Source: Cepaea nemoralis (Eukaryota > Mollusca > Gastropoda > Stylommatophora > Helicidae). Taken from it: a stretch of 64,000 nucleotides of DNA. Positions 20,398 through 30,422 of the stretch are shown here, piece by piece. Made by a program: the position numbers and the translations under genes. The stretch lies in NCBI GenBank assembly GCA_014155875.1, contig JACEFZ010011668.1, positions 25,001-89,000 on the forward strand, given 5' to 3'. The first letter of the stretch is position 1, and every line of letters starts with the position of its first letter. Below the pieces are notes generated by a model. That model saw only the letters and a list, made by a program, of their open reading frames with translations, did no database searches and was not told the origin of the DNA.

Positions 20398-22485
20398 TGG
20401 CTAGTCTAACGATTTATTTATCTCATTGCCAGTCTATCGATGTATTTATCTCTTTGCCAGTCTATCGATGTAATTATCTCTATGCCAGTCTATCGATGTA
20501 CTTATCTCTTTGATAGTCTATCGATGTAGTGGTCTCGTTGCTAGTCTATCGATGTAGTGATCTCTTTGCCAGTCTATCGATGTAGTGATCTCTTTGCCAG
20601 TCTATCGATGTAGTTATCTCTTTGCCTGTCTAACGATTTATTTATCTCTTTGCCAGTATAACGATGTAGTTATCTCTTTGCCGGTCTATCGATGTAATTA
20701 TCTCTTTGCCAGTCTATCGATGTAGTTATCTCTTTGCCAGTCTATCGATGTAGTTATCTCTTTGCCAGTATAACGATGTAGTTATCTCTTTGCCAGTCTA
20801 ACGGTGCAGTTATCTCTTTGCCAGTCTATCGACGTAATTATCTCTTTGCCAGTCTATCGATGTAGTTATCTCTTTGATAGTCTATAGGTGTAATTATCTC
20901 TTTGCCAGTCTATCGATGTAATTATCTCTTTGGCAGTCTATCGATGTAGTTATCTCTTTGCCGGTCTATCGATGTAGTTATCTCTTTGATAGTCTATAGA
21001 TGTAATTATCTCTTTGCCAGTCTATCGATGTAATTATCTCTTTGCCAGTCTATCGATGTAATTATCTCTTTGCCAGTCTATCGATGTAGTTATCTCTTTG
21101 ATAGTCTGTAGGTGTAATTATCTCTTTGCCAGTCTATCGATGTAATTATCTCTTTGGCAGTCTATCGATGTATTTATCGCTTTGCCGGTCTATCGATGTG
21201 GCTATCTCTTTGCCAGTCTATTGATGTAAGTATCTCTTTGCCAGTCTATCGAAGCAGTTATCTGTCGATAGTCTATCGATGTAGTTATCTCTTTGATAGC
21301 AGTCTATCTATGAAGTAATCTCTTTGCTAGTCTATCGATGTAGTTATCTCTTTGATAGTCTATCGATGTAGTGATCTCTTTGCCAGTCTATCGATGTAAT
21401 TATCTCTTTGCCTGTCTAACGATTTATTTATCTCTTTGTTAGTCTCTCGATGTAGTTATCTCTTTGATAGTCTATAGGTGTAATTATCTCTTTGCCAGTC
21501 TATCGATGTAGTTATCTCTTTGCCAGTCTATCGATGTAGTTATCTCTTTGCCAGTATAACGATGTAGTTATCTCTTTGCCGGTCTATCGATGTAATTATC
21601 TCTTTGCCAGTCTAACGATGTAGTTATCTCTTTGCCAGTCTATCGATGTAGTTATCTCTTTGATAGTCTATCGATGTAGTTATCTCTTTGATAGTCTATA
21701 GGTGTAATTATCTCTTTGCCAGTCTATCGACGTAATTATCTCTTTGCCAGTCTATCGATGTAGTTATCTCTTTGATAGTCTATAGGTGTAATTATCTCTT
21801 TGCCAGTCTATCGATGTAATTATCTCTTTGGCAGTCTATCGATGTAGTTACCTCTTTGCCGGTCTATCGATGTAGTTATCTCTTTGATAGTCTATAGATG
21901 TAATTATCTCTTTGCCAGTCTATCGATGTAATTATCTCTTTGCCAGTCTATCGATGTAATTATCTCTTTGCCAGTCTATCGATGTAGTTATCTCTTTGAT
22001 AGTCTGTAGGTGTAATTATCTCTTTGCCAGTCTATCGATGTCATTATCTCTTTGGCAGTCTATCGATGTAGTTATCTCTTTGCCGGTCTATCGATGTGGC
22101 TATCTCTTTGCCAGTCTATTGATGTAAGTATCTCTTTGCCAGTCTATCGAAGCAGTTATCTGTCGATAGTCTATCGATGTAGTTATCTCTTTGATAGCAG
22201 TCTATCTATGATGTAATCTCTTTGCTAGTCTATTGATGTAGTTATTTCTTTGCTAATCTATCGATGTAGTTATCTCGTTGATAGTCCTTCGATGTAGTTA
22301 TCTCTTTTCTAGTCTATCAATGATTTTATATCTTTGCTCATCAATGGATGTAGTTAATTCTTTGCTAATCTATCGATGTAGGTTAGTCTATGAATGTAGT
22401 GATGTCTTTGCTTGTCTATCCAGGTATTAATGTTTGCTAGACTATCGATGTAATTATCGTTTTGCTAGTCTATTGATGTATTCAT
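20398..22485. repeat. 28-bp satellite with ~0.9-kb higher-order structure
   Basis: About 70 units of 'ccagtctatcgatgtagtta' + 'tctctttg'. Variant units mark a higher-order repeat. The rare string 'tctgtcgatagtctatcgat' occurs at 21261 and 22159, and the flanking order of variants is conserved, giving a period of about 898 bp (32 units). The last 250 bp are progressively more degenerate. Confidence 0.93.
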
Positions 22486-22787
22486 CTCTTTACCTTCACT
22501 TTGATTTTTTCCCATAATGTGTGTCATTTGTTACTATGTTTTAAAGTTTATGTCTCTTCGTAACAAGCCAAACAATTTTGACTATGCCTGATTTCTCTAA
22601 TTAACTTTTAGGTTTCATTTCCTGTAGGACTTTCCAACCAGTGTCTCTGTCCGCTATGGCATTGCCACACATCTACTACCATCAGTTGTCTTCCGCCCCG
22701 TCTGTCGCTGCCTGACATGAATACAGCAGCAGAGGTTCCACGCAGAGAACACATCTGTTAGCCAAGGACAGTTGATTCTGGAAAGTT
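22486..22787. other. Spacer, nothing recognised
   Basis: Non-repetitive within the window. No supported gene. Confidence 0.3.
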
Positions 22788-23187
22788 CCCTTCTGTAGCC
22801 CGACAGCTCTGAACCCCGCCTGGTTGTACACTGTAGCATCAGTGAGTTGGACTTGTGTTTTTGCGTTCGTTCGATGTGAACTCCATTCCCTTCTGTAGCC
22901 CGACAGCTCTAAACCCCGCCTGGTTGTACACTGTAGCATCAGTGAGTTGGACTTGTGTTTTTGCGTTCGTTCGATGTGAACTCCATTCCCTTCTGTAGCC
23001 CGACAGCTCTAAACCCCGCCTGGTTGTACACTGTAGCATCAGTGAGTTGGACTTGTGTTTTTGCGTTCGTTCCATGTGAACTCCATTCCCTTCTGTAGCC
23101 CGACAGCTCTAAACCCCGCCTGGTTGTACACTGTAGCATCAGTGAGTTGGACTTGTGTTTTTGCGTTCGTTCCATGTGAACTCCAGC
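22788..23187. repeat. 100-bp tandem repeat, four near-identical units
   Basis: The unit starts 'cccttctgtagcccgacagc' at 22788, 22888, 22988 and 23088, exactly 100 bp apart with one or two differences. Its end ('gcgttcgttccatgtgaact') continues into a SINE4 fragment, so the array was probably seeded at a SINE4 terminus. Confidence 0.95.
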
Positions 23188-23312
23188 GTAGTCCATGTGC
23201 TATTACTTCTAGTCCACTGGATTGTGTTTGTTTTGTGTTTTGTTTAACGTGTGAATAGTTTTACCATTCTCACTCGCCACAAGGCGAATCGACACCGACT
23301 TCTGAAGTACAG
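23180..23312 (-). mobile_element. SINE4 fragment
   Basis: 'tagtccatgtgctattactt' and 'cgccacaaggcgaatcgaca' + 'ccgacttctgaag' correspond to the middle and 3' part of SINE4 (compare 19385-19500). The tRNA-like head is absent. Confidence 0.55.
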
Positions 23313-23589
23313 TAAAACCTCGGTTTTCGTCTATAATCCATTCGAAAGTAATCGGCGAAATCAGAAACCGACAAAAACCGAGTCAATTATTTCTATATGA
23401 ATCAATGTAAATCCAATTAATTCGTTCTAGACACTCCAAAATACATACCAAAAACACATTTTATAGAGAATAAATATAGTTTTGAATACTAAAAACAATG
23501 AGAAATGAATATAACATGACTATAAAAGACTAATGTAAAGAATAAATCAGAAATGGAATAAAGACAAAGGAGAAAATTATTGCAGATAA

Positions 23590-23995
23590 GTCACACACCG
23601 GGCGTGTGAGACGTAAGATGATGCATGATGGTGGAAATGACCACGTGTTCACATGCACCCACTGTGAACGGACTGCCAGAGTACGTAACAACAATTGCCT
23701 GGAAGATGCTAGTGAAACTAGAACATTATATACAACTGTAAGAAAGAGACAAACAGCTTTTTGTGATGAGAAGAGAGGCATTGGAGAACATCGTGACATC
23801 TGGAAAGCTCAACTGGAAAAGAGGCAAAGGCAGACCAAGAGAAATGATGCTGGATGGACTGTGACAGTGGCATGGAGGAATATCATAAGACCAAGTGAAA
23901 TCATGCTGGATGGACTGAGACTGTGATATGGAAGAGTATCATCAACAGAATTTATTTAGAACACTAGGGGCCGAGATCTATGGAGAGACATGAAC
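23590..23995 (+). pseudogene. LINE C, 3' coding fragment (plus strand)
   Basis: Nucleotide match to the C-terminal region of LINE C: 'gtaagaaagagacaaacagc', 'gatgagaagagaggcattgg', 'gaaatgatgctggatggact'. It ends in the sequence that at 27830-27870 (minus) precedes the LINE terminus ('gagatctatggagagacatg'). The frame is shifted, so the 106-codon open frame at 23606-23926 mixes registers. The segment 23850-23925 holds a short internal duplication of 'tgctggatggactg'. Confidence 0.65.
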
Positions 23996-24059
23996 GCCTA
24001 CTCCAGCTTTCAGGGCACATTACGGTAATGACGATTTGTATTCGTCATGTGTATAGTGA

Positions 24060-24185
24060 ATTTCATAGTCTCATTTCTTTTCCACAAATCCATCCTTTTT
24101 CACATAATTTGCATTAATATTTTTCTTTTTGATCTTCTCATTTAATTCGGAGTAAACATTTGGTGAAATTATTTATTAGGGTTGC
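24060..24185 (-). mobile_element. LINE E-like fragment
   Basis: 'tttccacaaatccatccttt' and 'tctcatttaattcggagtaa' resemble 35232-35300 in LINE E. Short and diverged. Confidence 0.4.
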
Positions 24186-24224
24186 AGTTCTGAATGCTCC
24201 TAGTCTGGAAGATGCATCCAGCTT

Positions 24225-24440
24225 ATCTTCCTATTCTTGGCCATATCGTGTGATATTGGTGATCACATCTATCCACAACCTTCTGTCTCGTGTACTGTCA
24301 GTCTGCTTATAGCCCATGCCGTGTGGCGTTGGTGATCACATCTGTCCACAACCCTCTGTCTCGTGTACTGTCAGTCTGCTTATAGCCCATGCCTTGTGGC
24401 GTTGGTGATCATATCTGTCCACAACCCTCTGTATCGTGTA
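24225..24440. repeat. 73-bp tandem repeat, three units
   Basis: 'ggcgttggtgatcacatctg' + 'tccacaaccctctgtctcgt' units, with a first, more diverged copy. The offset between 24323 and 24396 is 73 bp. Confidence 0.85.
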
Positions 24441-24459
24441 ATGTAAATCATTAATAATA

Positions 24460-24775
24460 CCGATTATCCACCATGCCATGATGTCAAAAGATCCAGAGTG
24501 GTTTCTCTGGGTCTGCCCCTGCCTATCCCCCGCTCCAGCTTTCCTTGCGTCGCGACATACTCCAGTTTCCCCCTTATGGTGACATTTTCAAGGAATCTGC
24601 ACTGTGTGCTTCTGATGGGCTTCTTTGTGAGGTAACTTCTTTCATTACATGTTTTATCCATTAATTGTGTTCTCATCCTTGTTCTATAAAGCCACAGCTG
24701 TGCAGCGTCCACATAATTCAAAACCAGTCAAGTAACTGCCAGTGATTCGCTTCCGTGCGCCAGAATTGGCTGGAT
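24460..24775 (-). pseudogene. LINE C/A-type C-terminal fragment
   Basis: An 85-codon minus-strand frame (24721-24464) reads 'CRFLENVTIRGKLEYVATQG' then 'KLERGIGRGRPRETTLDLLT'. This is the LINE C-terminal 'GH.MRR..LE...TGK.EG.RGRGRP...LD.L' block with decay at the GH motif. No RT domain remains. Confidence 0.65.
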
Positions 24776-24781
24776 ATAATT

Positions 24782-24899
24782 CATTCATGCATTAATTAAT
24801 TAATTAATTAATTAATTCATTCATTCATTCATTCATTCATTCATTCATTCATTCATTCATTTATTCATTCATTCATTCATTCATTCATTCATTCATTCA
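24782..24899. repeat. (ATTA)n(ATTC)n microsatellite at LINE D 3' end
   Basis: About 120 bp of attaa/attc tetranucleotides abutting LINE D copy 2, in the same position as the (ATTC)n at 13905-13965 relative to copy 1. Confidence 0.93.
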
Positions 24900-26466
24900 G
24901 TAGCATGACCTTTACAGAACTTTGCTCCCATAACAACCTTCCGGTAAACCTCTCGATCATAAGCAAGATGTCCAGCATCCGAACACCATCTGGAGATCAC
25001 GCCACATCCTGCACCTATCTTCTCTTTGGCCTTCCTCTTCCTCTCTTCCCAGACATATACTCCTCCATTATTGTTCTCTTCAAGCTTTCGTGACGTTTCA
25101 AGTGACCAAAATATTTAAATTTTCTTTGTTTTATTGTCTTTACCTTGTCTTTAACCTTCTTCAATATCCAGCTATTGAAGTATGGATGCATTTGTTCTTT
25201 TCTTTACCCAAGATATTCTTAGAACTCGTCTGTAACATTTATTTTCAAAGGCATGTATGCGTAATTTGTAATTGGAAAGATGCATACACTTAAAAATCTA
25301 ATTTTTGTAGTTCTGTCTGTCCCAAGCCAGAATTTATTCAGTTGTTTTAGTCTTTGAAGAGCAATTGACTGTCGTTGTTTAATTGTTTTCATTGTTTCAC
25401 CGTTGTTGGTAATCAATGACCCAAGATATTCAAAATTTTCCACCACCTCAAATTTTGCTTTATTAACATATATTTCTTTCTCCATAGTAGTTTTATCTGT
25501 ATGCATTCTCTTTGTTTTTGCTACGTTAAGATATAAGTTGTGATTTTCACTATTTAATTGGGTTGAGGCTATTAGGTTCTCTATACTATTCTGTGTTAAG
25601 GATAGCAATACTGTATCATCAGCATACCAAATCTCTTGTATGTCATGACCGCCGATATTTAGGGCATCATATTGCTCCCTGTTAATATCATCTCTGACAT
25701 TTCTCATTATATTTTCGGCATATAGGTTAAACAAATAGGAGGACAGCACACAGCCCTGACGGATTCTTTGCTTGATTTCAAGCCAATCTGATGTCGTGCC
25801 ATCTGTTCTAACCGCTGCATTGTTGGTCTAGATAGAGCATTTGTATGAGTTGTATTACATGTGATGGAAAGTGCATATTCCTCATGATTTCCCAAGTTTC
25901 TGATGTTTTACACAGTCAAATGTCTTTGAATAATCAACAGAACATGAAAATAGGTTTACATTAAATTCTCCTGCACTTCTCTATTATTAAACGCATGTTG
26001 AGAATGGGATCTTTTGTGCCTCTTCCTTGTCTAAATTCAGCTTGAACCACTGGTAATTTCTTCTTCCATTTTCTTACGAAGTCTTCCCATTATGACTTTT
26101 AGTAGAATTTTACTTGCATGACTGATCAAGGCAACAGTTCTATAGTTGGTGCATAATTTCAAGGTTGCCCTTTTTCGGTATTGGAATGAAGATAGTTCTC
26201 TTCCAATCTTTTGGCCATATACCATATTTCCATATTGTTTTACCTAATGCGTGATAGATTTGTATCGTTGCTTCTCCTCCCACTTTAATTAGTTCAGCTG
26301 GTATCTCATCACATCCAGGTGATTTACCATTCTTCAGGTTCTTTATTGCCCATGCAATCTCATCTAATGAGGGCTTCAGGTTCAGAAGTGTAGCTGTCAG
26401 TTTATAATTAGGATATAATACAGGAGAACTCATTTTCTTACCTCGATATCCGATGGTATATTGCAT
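24900..26466 (-). pseudogene. LINE D, reverse transcriptase (copy 2)
   Basis: The most complete LINE D copy, on the minus strand. In order: N-terminal RT block at 26466-26140 ('AIKNLKNGKSPGCDEIPAEL' and 'KDWKRTIFIPIPKKG'); 'CTNYRTVALISHASKILLK' in another register at 26190-26130; palm at 25749-25219 with the catalytic 'YADDTVLL' box, a 'LNSENHNLYLNVAKTK' block, 'VENFEYLGSLIT' and 'RFLSVCIFPI'. The C-terminal 'KRGRGRP' block is beyond a frameshift. The endonuclease domain is absent, because the copy is 5' truncated at about 26466, where it abuts a plus-strand LINE A. Several frame changes make it a pseudogene. The 3' end is followed by a (GAAT)n tail on its own strand. Confidence 0.8.
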
Positions 26467-27110
26467 AGAACATATATCAAAATGTGATATACGAGTAAAT
26501 GGGTATATTCTTAAGCAAGTGAATTGATACAGCTATCTCGGAACAGTCATAACATCTGATGAAGGATGCCTTGAAGAGTTAAGAACAAGAATTGCCTTTG
26601 CGAAGGTAGTCTTTTGCCAGATGAAAATCATACTGACCAATAAAAAGATATCAACCGAAACGAGAAAAAGAGTGTTGCGTTGCTACATAGAACCTGTACG
26701 TTTGTATGGATGTGAAGTGTGGAAAATGAATAGGACAAACTGAAAAACATACAATGGCTGTGGAGATGTGGTTTCTGAAGAAAATGCAAATAATACCATG
26801 GACAGACAGGAAAACCAATGACCAAGGTCCTACAAGAAACACATGAAAACCGTAAACTGATTAGAGAAATTAGATGTGGGCAGTCACAAGTTTTTGGGCT
26901 TGTTATGAGAGGAAATAAATTGGAGAACTTGGTGACACCTGGCAAGATTGAAGGGAAAATAACAAGGTGGACGGCAGAGAAGTAAATACCTGGATGGTTT
27001 GTCCACGTGGTATAGTGATGACAAGAACACAGAGCTGATCCACGACTCTGGTGATCGTGTGAGATGGCGAAACTTGACCGCCGGCGCTTATCGGCATGAC
27101 ATATGATGAT
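26467..27110 (+). pseudogene. LINE A, RT C-terminal region (unsplit copy)
   Basis: A plus-strand LINE A remnant that shows the uninterrupted family sequence. It starts with the 'VNGYILKQVN.YSYLGTVIT' region (about 26490-26560) and continues through 'ILTNKKISTETRKRVLRCYI' (26625-26690). It ends in the 'YLDGLSTWYSDDKNTELIHD' block and 'VRWRNLTAGAYRHD' near 27100. Stops and frameshifts are frequent. It is the reference used to recognise that the 37179-37484 and 42051-42513 pieces were once one sequence. Confidence 0.78.
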
Positions 27111-27437
27111 GATGCAGTTTCATATCCCAGCTAGTGTTCTATCATTCAACAAATGTCTCCTAAGTGTGTTCGTTGTGGTTCCATCATTAGTAACTACACG
27201 GCGGTCTGTGTCAACTCTGTTTTGTGAGTGTTCCTTCAGGACGAAGATCGTTCTCTGATATGATCTGTAGAATTCCATGACATCTTGGACAGATAATGGT
27301 GTAGTTTTCCCTTGACCTCACATCAACACATGTTACTAGTGCTTTTGACAGGAGCTTTCGACTGCCTGAAGTAAGTTCTTTGCTCGGTTCAGTTTCAGAA
27401 TTGTCCACTGCTCCCGGTGGATATTTGGTCCCCGAGA
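27111..27437. other. Unassigned sequence flanking a SINE insertion
   Basis: This sequence and 27701-27785 were contiguous before SINE1 inserted. A 65-codon minus-strand frame (27408-27211) has a CPRC-type pair but no recognisable domain, so I do not call it. Confidence 0.35.
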
Positions 27438-27446
27438 CCTGCCTGT

Positions 27447-27691
27447 GCCGGCTTCGTGGCTTAGAGGTTATGACTTTTCTCCGTAATCTCGTATACTCTC
27501 GTCGGTAACGTGATGACGGTGAGAATCACCAGTGGTTCGAACTGCATCGGTAACTTACGGGGTATGTGAGCCGGCTGCTCAGAAAGAAATGGCAAACTAC
27601 TGAGCGTAATCTTGCCACGAAATCAACATACAGCTGAAAGATGCTGGTGTTGACAGCGATGTCCTGTAAAGGATATGCAAAAAAAAAAAGG
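27447..27691 (+). mobile_element. SINE1, intact, 9-bp target duplication
   Basis: The best SINE1 copy, 245 bp. It runs from 'gccggcttcgtggcttagag' (A box TGGCTTAGAGG) and B box 'ggttcgaactg' about 60 bp later, through the body 'gtgagccggctgctcagaaa', to the 3' part 'gtcctgtaaaggatatgc' and an A10 tail. 'cctgcctgt' at 27438-27446 and 27692-27700 is a perfect target duplication. The tail and duplication imply LINE-mediated retroposition. Confidence 0.92.
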
Positions 27692-27980
27692 CCTGCCTGT
27701 ACCACGCCGTGGTGATGACGTGTTTCCCACCCACTACCACTTGGCGGTGCAGCTGGGATTTCCCCTGTAACCAACTAGAGGCCTTGATGACATTTTATCA
27801 TCATTAAGTACAATGTTGGTTGGCGTAGGCGTTCATGACTTTGCACAGATCTCGGTCTTTGGTTTTCAGGATCAACTCAGCTGATGATATTCCTCTATGC
27901 CACCGTCTCAATCCATCCAACATCATTTCTTGTGGTCGGCCGTTGCCTCTCTTCCCCTCGATCTTTCCAGTTGCCATGAT

Positions 27981-28386
27981 TTAGTTTAGTTTAGTCGACG
28001 GATCAACATCACGGCACACGGGTGTAACCCATAAGTGGTCCGTTCTACTCCTAACTCAAGCCTGAGTCAGGAGAATCTCAACTCAGTGCACGAACCCCGT
28101 AGCACCGTCAAGGATCCTGAAATACTTTAGGTAGATTTTTTAACTCAAAATTTTGCCCGGGCAGCGCCATTGGACTTCTCTTTTTCGATTTTCAACTGCC
28201 AGGGGATTGTTTACGTGCGCAACAATACACACGGGCATCCGATCTCACTACCCAGAGACCAGGAGGAATTTTATTACTAAAAGTCCACGTGAAAAAGTCC
28301 TGGTCCTCTCCGGGGCCTGAACCCGGGATCTCCAGAACTCGAGGCGGACACCATAACTCGAGACCACGCAGCAAACCTTGTCATGA
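27981..28386 (-). mobile_element. SINE3, ~400 bp, minus strand
   Basis: Same family as 36486-36877. The tRNA-like head reads 'gtggtctcgagttatggtgt' (A box) and 'cccgggttcaggccccgg' (B box). The body has 'gatcggatgcccgtgtgtat', and the 3' end is (CTAAA)n ('ttagtttagtttagt' on the plus strand). The flanks 'gttgccatgat' (27970-27980) and 'gttgtcatgat' (28387-28397) form an 11-bp duplication with one mismatch. Confidence 0.88.
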
Positions 28387-28465
28387 GTTGTCATGATGTT
28401 TTCCAATACCTCTCTTCTCATCGCATGCCCGAAGAAAGCTGTTTGTCTTTTTCTTATTGTTGTTG

Positions 28466-28706
28466 TGCGGAGTCTTCGTGGCGAAGTGGTCAAGCCGTTT
28501 AACTCGGGCTCCGAAGGTTGTGGGTTCGATTCCGGGCCGAGTCCTTTGGTTCACGAGTTAAATTTTTCGGAGACTCCTGTGGGTCGTCGCTAGAGCTACG
28601 GAGTTCGTGCTTTGTGTGACGCTTTCCGCGCTGCGGAAAGAGACCGAGCCATATGGGATAAAACCCGGTGCAATGAAGTCGACTCTGTCGACTTTTAAGC
28701 GACTTT
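28466..28706 (+). mobile_element. SINE2, tRNA-derived
   Basis: The head is 'ggagtcttcgtggcgaagtg' with A box TGGCGAAGTGG and B box GGTTCGATTCC at about 28526. The body is 'gtcgtcgctagagctacgga' and 'ctttccgcgctgcggaaaga', and the 3' end is 'gtcgacttttaagcgac'. 'ttattgttgt' (28454-28463) and 'ttatcgttgt' (28707-28716) look like a target duplication with one mismatch. The near-consensus Pol III boxes suggest a fairly young copy. Confidence 0.88.
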
Positions 28707-28856
28707 TTATCGTTGTATATAATGTTATAGTTTCATTAGCCTCTTTCAGGCAGTTGTTAGTTACTTTGGCAATTTAAGGAATTTGCAACATTAGTTTTAT
28801 GAACCACATCTCTGTTGCTTCCAAGTTCTTCTTAATTTGTTCATTTACAATACAGC

Positions 28857-29005
28857 AATACACACGGGCGTCCGATCTCACTACTCAGAGACCAGGGTAA
28901 ATTTGTTTTATTAGACGTCGACGTGAAAACATCCCGGCCCTCACCCGGGACCCGGGACCTCCAGCAATCGATGCGGACACCATACCCCGAGACCACTCAG
29001 CCTCC
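28857..29005 (-). mobile_element. SINE3 head fragment
   Basis: 'acacgggcgtccgatctcac', 'gtgaaaacatcccggccctc' and 'accataccccgagaccactc' match the first ~150 bp of SINE3. The 3' two thirds are missing. Confidence 0.75.
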
Positions 29006-29034
29006 CTCCCCCTCCCATTACAAGATTTACTGTC

Positions 29035-29721
29035 ATACTGCAAAACAGGTTCTTTATATCATTTCAGCGCTTTCTTTCTTACATGCAGTAAATGCAGCAT
29101 TTGCTTGCCCTATTCTTCTCTTACTCTCTGTTGTGTATCTTCCATCTGATGTTATAAAGGCCCCTAGGTATTTAACGCTATCCACTTGGTTAAGAATTTT
29201 CATTTCTTTTGCTATTTCACATTTTGGTGTCACCTGTTTCTTTGATATCACCATTGTTACTGTTTTCTTTATATTCAGGGAGATTCTTTTTCTTGCACTC
29301 TATGTTACTACAATGTCCAACAATTGTTGTAGATCTTTAGCATTATCCGCCACCAATACTGTGTCATCTGCATAGCGTATATTCTTCATATTGTAACCTC
29401 CGATTAGTATTCCCAGCTTCTCTTTGATCTCTTTCATTATTACTTTGCTATAGAGGGAGAAGAGATCTGGTGATAAGACACGTTCCTATCCTGCTCCTAA
29501 CTTTATTTGTTCAAAATTGCCCTCTTTATTTCCTATTTTGATGGCTGCTACTTGGTTCCAGTAAATATTCGTTATTATTCTGAGATCTTTCCTTTCAATG
29601 TTAATATCTTCCAACAATTTAATTAGTTCATTATGTACAACTGTATCAAATTCCTTAGTATAATTTATGAAGCACAAATATAGCCTCTTTTTGTCTCCGT
29701 TGATCTTTCTATTATTGTCCG

Positions 29722-29723
<2 letters not shown>
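29035..29723 (-). pseudogene. LINE E, RT palm and C-terminal part
   Basis: A minus-strand RT. It holds '[20 protein letters not shown]' (motif A, at 29680-29620, with the catalytic Asp of F-I-D/N-Y...FDT), 'YNMKNIRYADDTVLVADN' (motif C, intact YADD, about 29395-29345), and 'VDSVKYLGAFITSDGRYTTE' (29190-29130). The N-terminal part of the same gene resumes at 35222-35830, beyond the TA tract and the LTR retrotransposon. Frame breaks between blocks make it non-functional. Confidence 0.8.

Positions 29724-29811
<88 letters not shown>
29724..29811. repeat. (TA)n microsatellite, left flank of LTR element
   Basis: About 43 TA dinucleotides. Continues on the other side of the LTR element at 35128-35221. 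Confidence 0.97.
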
Positions 29812-29812
<1 letters not shown>

Positions 29813-29813
<1 letters not shown>

Positions 29814-30412
29814 GTCAGAGTCCTAATTGGTAGCTCTGATGGGCTCGGTGGACTTTGACAGGCAAATTACAACATCTACGACACATCTACTAATAACACA
29901 TGAATGCAATCGGAAACTGGCAGGAGCGATCTCCTGAACAATCATTTATTACAATATATATTACAACATAGTCGCACTTCACGCTCAAACAATCGTTCAC
30001 CACTAACAGCCACGCGCTAGCTCACAATGGCGATCTTTACACTGTCGCCCGCATGATCATTCACAATCACAACTTCACATCATCCCCGCACATATCACAG
30101 TTAGTACATTCCTCGAATATCACTACACAACGTTCATCTCCATGTATCCGTCACAACCACTATCGTTCTATCGTTCTAGCGTTCTCTAGATCTCCACACG
30201 TCCGTCTCTATTCGCTGCCTCACACACACTGCCTCTCTCCTGGTTGACCTTCCCCCATCACGTGGCTCTGTTCGCGGGATTCTTGCCTGACCGTCCACTA
30301 GCCAAACCGTGGCGTCTCTTACTGCCCTTTACCTGAGTCATGCTTACACTGACTCTCGCTTACATACCGGCACTTACATTCTTCCTTACACATGTCATAT
30401 AAGACCATGACA
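29813..30412 (-). repeat. 3' LTR
   Basis: Direct repeat of 34528-35127. On the element strand it starts TGTCATGG and ends CTGACA, with a polyadenylation signal AATAAA at about 29942-29950. The string 'tatacc' also precedes both LTRs on the plus strand, so the downstream end of the LTR could lie a few bases further out. Confidence 0.92.
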
Positions 30413-30422
30413 TTCTCCCCCC
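30413..30422 (-). promoter_or_regulatory. Polypurine tract
   Basis: GGGGGGAGAA on the element strand, directly abutting the TGTCATGG start of the 3' LTR, as expected for the plus-strand DNA primer. Confidence 0.85.

Larger units (their letters stand above)
27790..28850 (-). pseudogene. LINE C, C-terminal ORF split by two SINEs
   Basis: A minus-strand LINE remnant in three pieces. At 28850-28707 is a helix with 'KKNLEATEMWFIKLMLQIP'. At 28465-28387 lies 'TTTIRKRQTAFFGHAMRREV'. At 27980-27790 lies the GKRG/GRP.EMMLDGL block and terminus. A SINE2 (28466-28706) and a SINE3 (27981-28386) separate them. Removing both SINEs restores the order seen in the plus-strand copy at 23590-23995. No RT palm is present. 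Confidence 0.75.

Noticed and set aside
28466..28560. Possible tRNA genes at SINE heads (also 27447, 36486, 48250, 60270)
   Set aside because: A and B boxes are present, but acceptor and anticodon stems do not pair, and the head continues into a shared SINE body. tRNA-derived SINEs, not tRNA genes.
28923..29375. 150-codon plus-strand frame
   Set aside because: Antisense to a SINE3 fragment and LINE E reverse transcriptase, whose YADD and YLG motifs are on the minus strand.
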